Below are positions 5,748-6,461 of a stretch of DNA of 6,461 nt, piece by piece. The notes below the pieces were generated by a model, which saw nothing but the letters and a program-made list of their open reading frames with translations, was not told where the DNA came from and did not search any database. The translations under genes were made by a program, and so were the position numbers. This DNA comes from an uncultured Synergistales bacterium (GTDB lineage: Bacteria; Synergistota; Synergistia; Synergistales; Aminobacteriaceae). The stretch spans positions 18,149 through 24,609 of the forward strand of contig CAJOEQ010000035.1 in assembly GCA_905233515.1 (NCBI GenBank), given 5' to 3'. The stretch's first letter is position 1. Each line of letters begins with the position of its first letter.

Positions 5748-6461
5748 CTATATAATATCATTAATTATGCTAATAAATTCATGTTCGCTTAAAATTTTTA
5801 CGCCTAATTTATTTGCCTTCTCAAGTTTTGAGCCTGTTTTATCGCCTGCAACGAGATAACTTGTTTTCTTGCTGACACTTTCAGAGACCCGCCCGCCTAA
5901 ATTTTTGACTCGTTCGGCTGCCTGTTCGCGAGTCATTGACTCAAGAGTCCCAGTGAAGACAAATATTTGACCTGATAATTTGCCATTTTTTATTATATTA
6001 TCGCTGCTCATAGTGAGGCCAAGCGCGCGGAAATTCTCGATTAAATTCAAATTTGACTCATTCCTGAAAAATTCATGTACACTTTTCGCGATAATCGGCC
6101 CGATTCCTTCAATTAGTGCTATATCGCTTTCACTTGCTTGTTTGAGCGAGTCAATATCCCCGAATCTTTCAACAAGTAAATTTGCCGCGTTTTTTCCAAC
6201 ATCAGGAATTCCCAGAGCAGTAATTAAATTCACAAGTGGGCGAGTCTTTGATGATTCTAATTCTTTCATGATATTTTCTGCGCTTTTCTCGGCAATTTTA
6301 TCAAGTTTCAGCCAGTCAAAAATTTTTAGCGTGTAAATATCGCTCAAGCATTTAACGAGGCCGGACTCTATTAATTTTGCCGCTAAACTGTCACCGAGTC
6401 CCTTAATATTCATTCCTGAACGAGACGCAAAATATTTTAATCCTTCAATTAATTGTGCAGG
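5748..6461 (-). CDS. ligA: NAD+-dependent DNA ligase LigA, C-terminal part (5' partial)
   Basis: LigA seals nicks in duplex DNA, using NAD+ as AMP donor, in replication and repair. Only the last 237 residues are in the window; the frame stays open to the edge, and the ATG at 6413 is internal. The visible part begins with PAQLIEGLKYFASRSGM, the segment just after the last zinc-ligand cysteine of the family, which must lie immediately outside. Helix-hairpin-helix repeats follow (for example IKGLGDSLAAKLIE, 19-32; ALGIPDVGKNAANLL, 82-96; IEGIGPIIAKSV, 117-128). The BRCT domain is at about 161-237 (LSGQIFVFTGTLE and KTSYLVAGDKTGSKLEKA within it). The adenylation and OB domains are not visible. 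The end is a normal TAG at 5748, and nothing suggests decay. pfkA follows after 61 bp. Confidence 0.96.
   Translation of the reverse strand, partial: PAQLIEGLKYFASRSGMNIKGLGDSLAAKLIESGLVKCLSDIYTLKIFDWLKLDKIAEKSAENIMKELESSKTRPLVNLITALGIPDVGKNAANLLVERFGDIDSLKQASESDIALIEGIGPIIAKSVHEFFRNESNLNLIENFRALGLTMSSDNIIKNGKLSGQIFVFTGTLESMTREQAAERVKNLGGRVSESVSKKTSYLVAGDKTGSKLEKANKLGVKILSEHEFISIINDII

Noticed and set aside
5980..6336. 118-codon plus-strand open frame opposite ligA
   Set aside because: Despite its length it mirrors the helix-hairpin-helix region of ligA; its hydrophobic look comes from complementing Glu/Lys-rich codons.

Overview
The window is about 40% GC by eye and densely coded. It holds eight protein genes, two of them cut by the window edges. 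There are no RNA genes, insertion sequences or CRISPR arrays. Gene content suggests an anaerobic, low-GC bacterium, probably from the gut: an oxygen-sensitive iron-sulfur reductase of the 2-hydroxyacyl-CoA dehydratase superfamily, a DUF3343 partner, and a cysteine-rich C_GCAxxG_C_C protein. Synergistota or a clostridial Bacillota lineage would fit, but this is inference and nothing here proves it.

Layout. (1) 1-1299, plus strand: the 3' part of a YjiM/double-cubane-cluster-type dehydratase-family protein, then a DUF3343 gene 4 bp downstream, closed by a strong intrinsic terminator. (2) 1304-1780, minus strand: an Ogt-type DNA alkyl transfer repair protein. Its last codons lie in the same DNA as that terminator. 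(3) 1781-2026: an intergenic region with probable divergent promoters and a duplicated operator-like motif. (4) 2027-3480, plus strand: a ten-helix TDT/SLAC1-family transporter followed by a C_GCAxxG_C_C putative redox protein, closed by a second strong terminator. (5) 3537-4658, plus strand: dprA, whose start lies 7 bp after a perfect TATAAT and has no Shine-Dalgarno. (6) 4688-6461, minus strand: the C-terminal part of ligA followed by pfkA, convergent with dprA.

Functionally, the first two genes probably form one redox module whose ATP-dependent activator should lie just outside the window. The transporter and the Cys-rich protein are probably one transcript and may act on the same substrate, which is unknown. 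ogt, dprA and ligA are DNA repair, uptake and replication functions; pfkA is core glycolysis. I found no clearly new system. The points most worth checking are the possibly leaderless dprA, the terminator built into the end of ogt, the repeated operator-like motif before the transporter, and a roughly fourfold excess of GAGTC/GACTC across the window.
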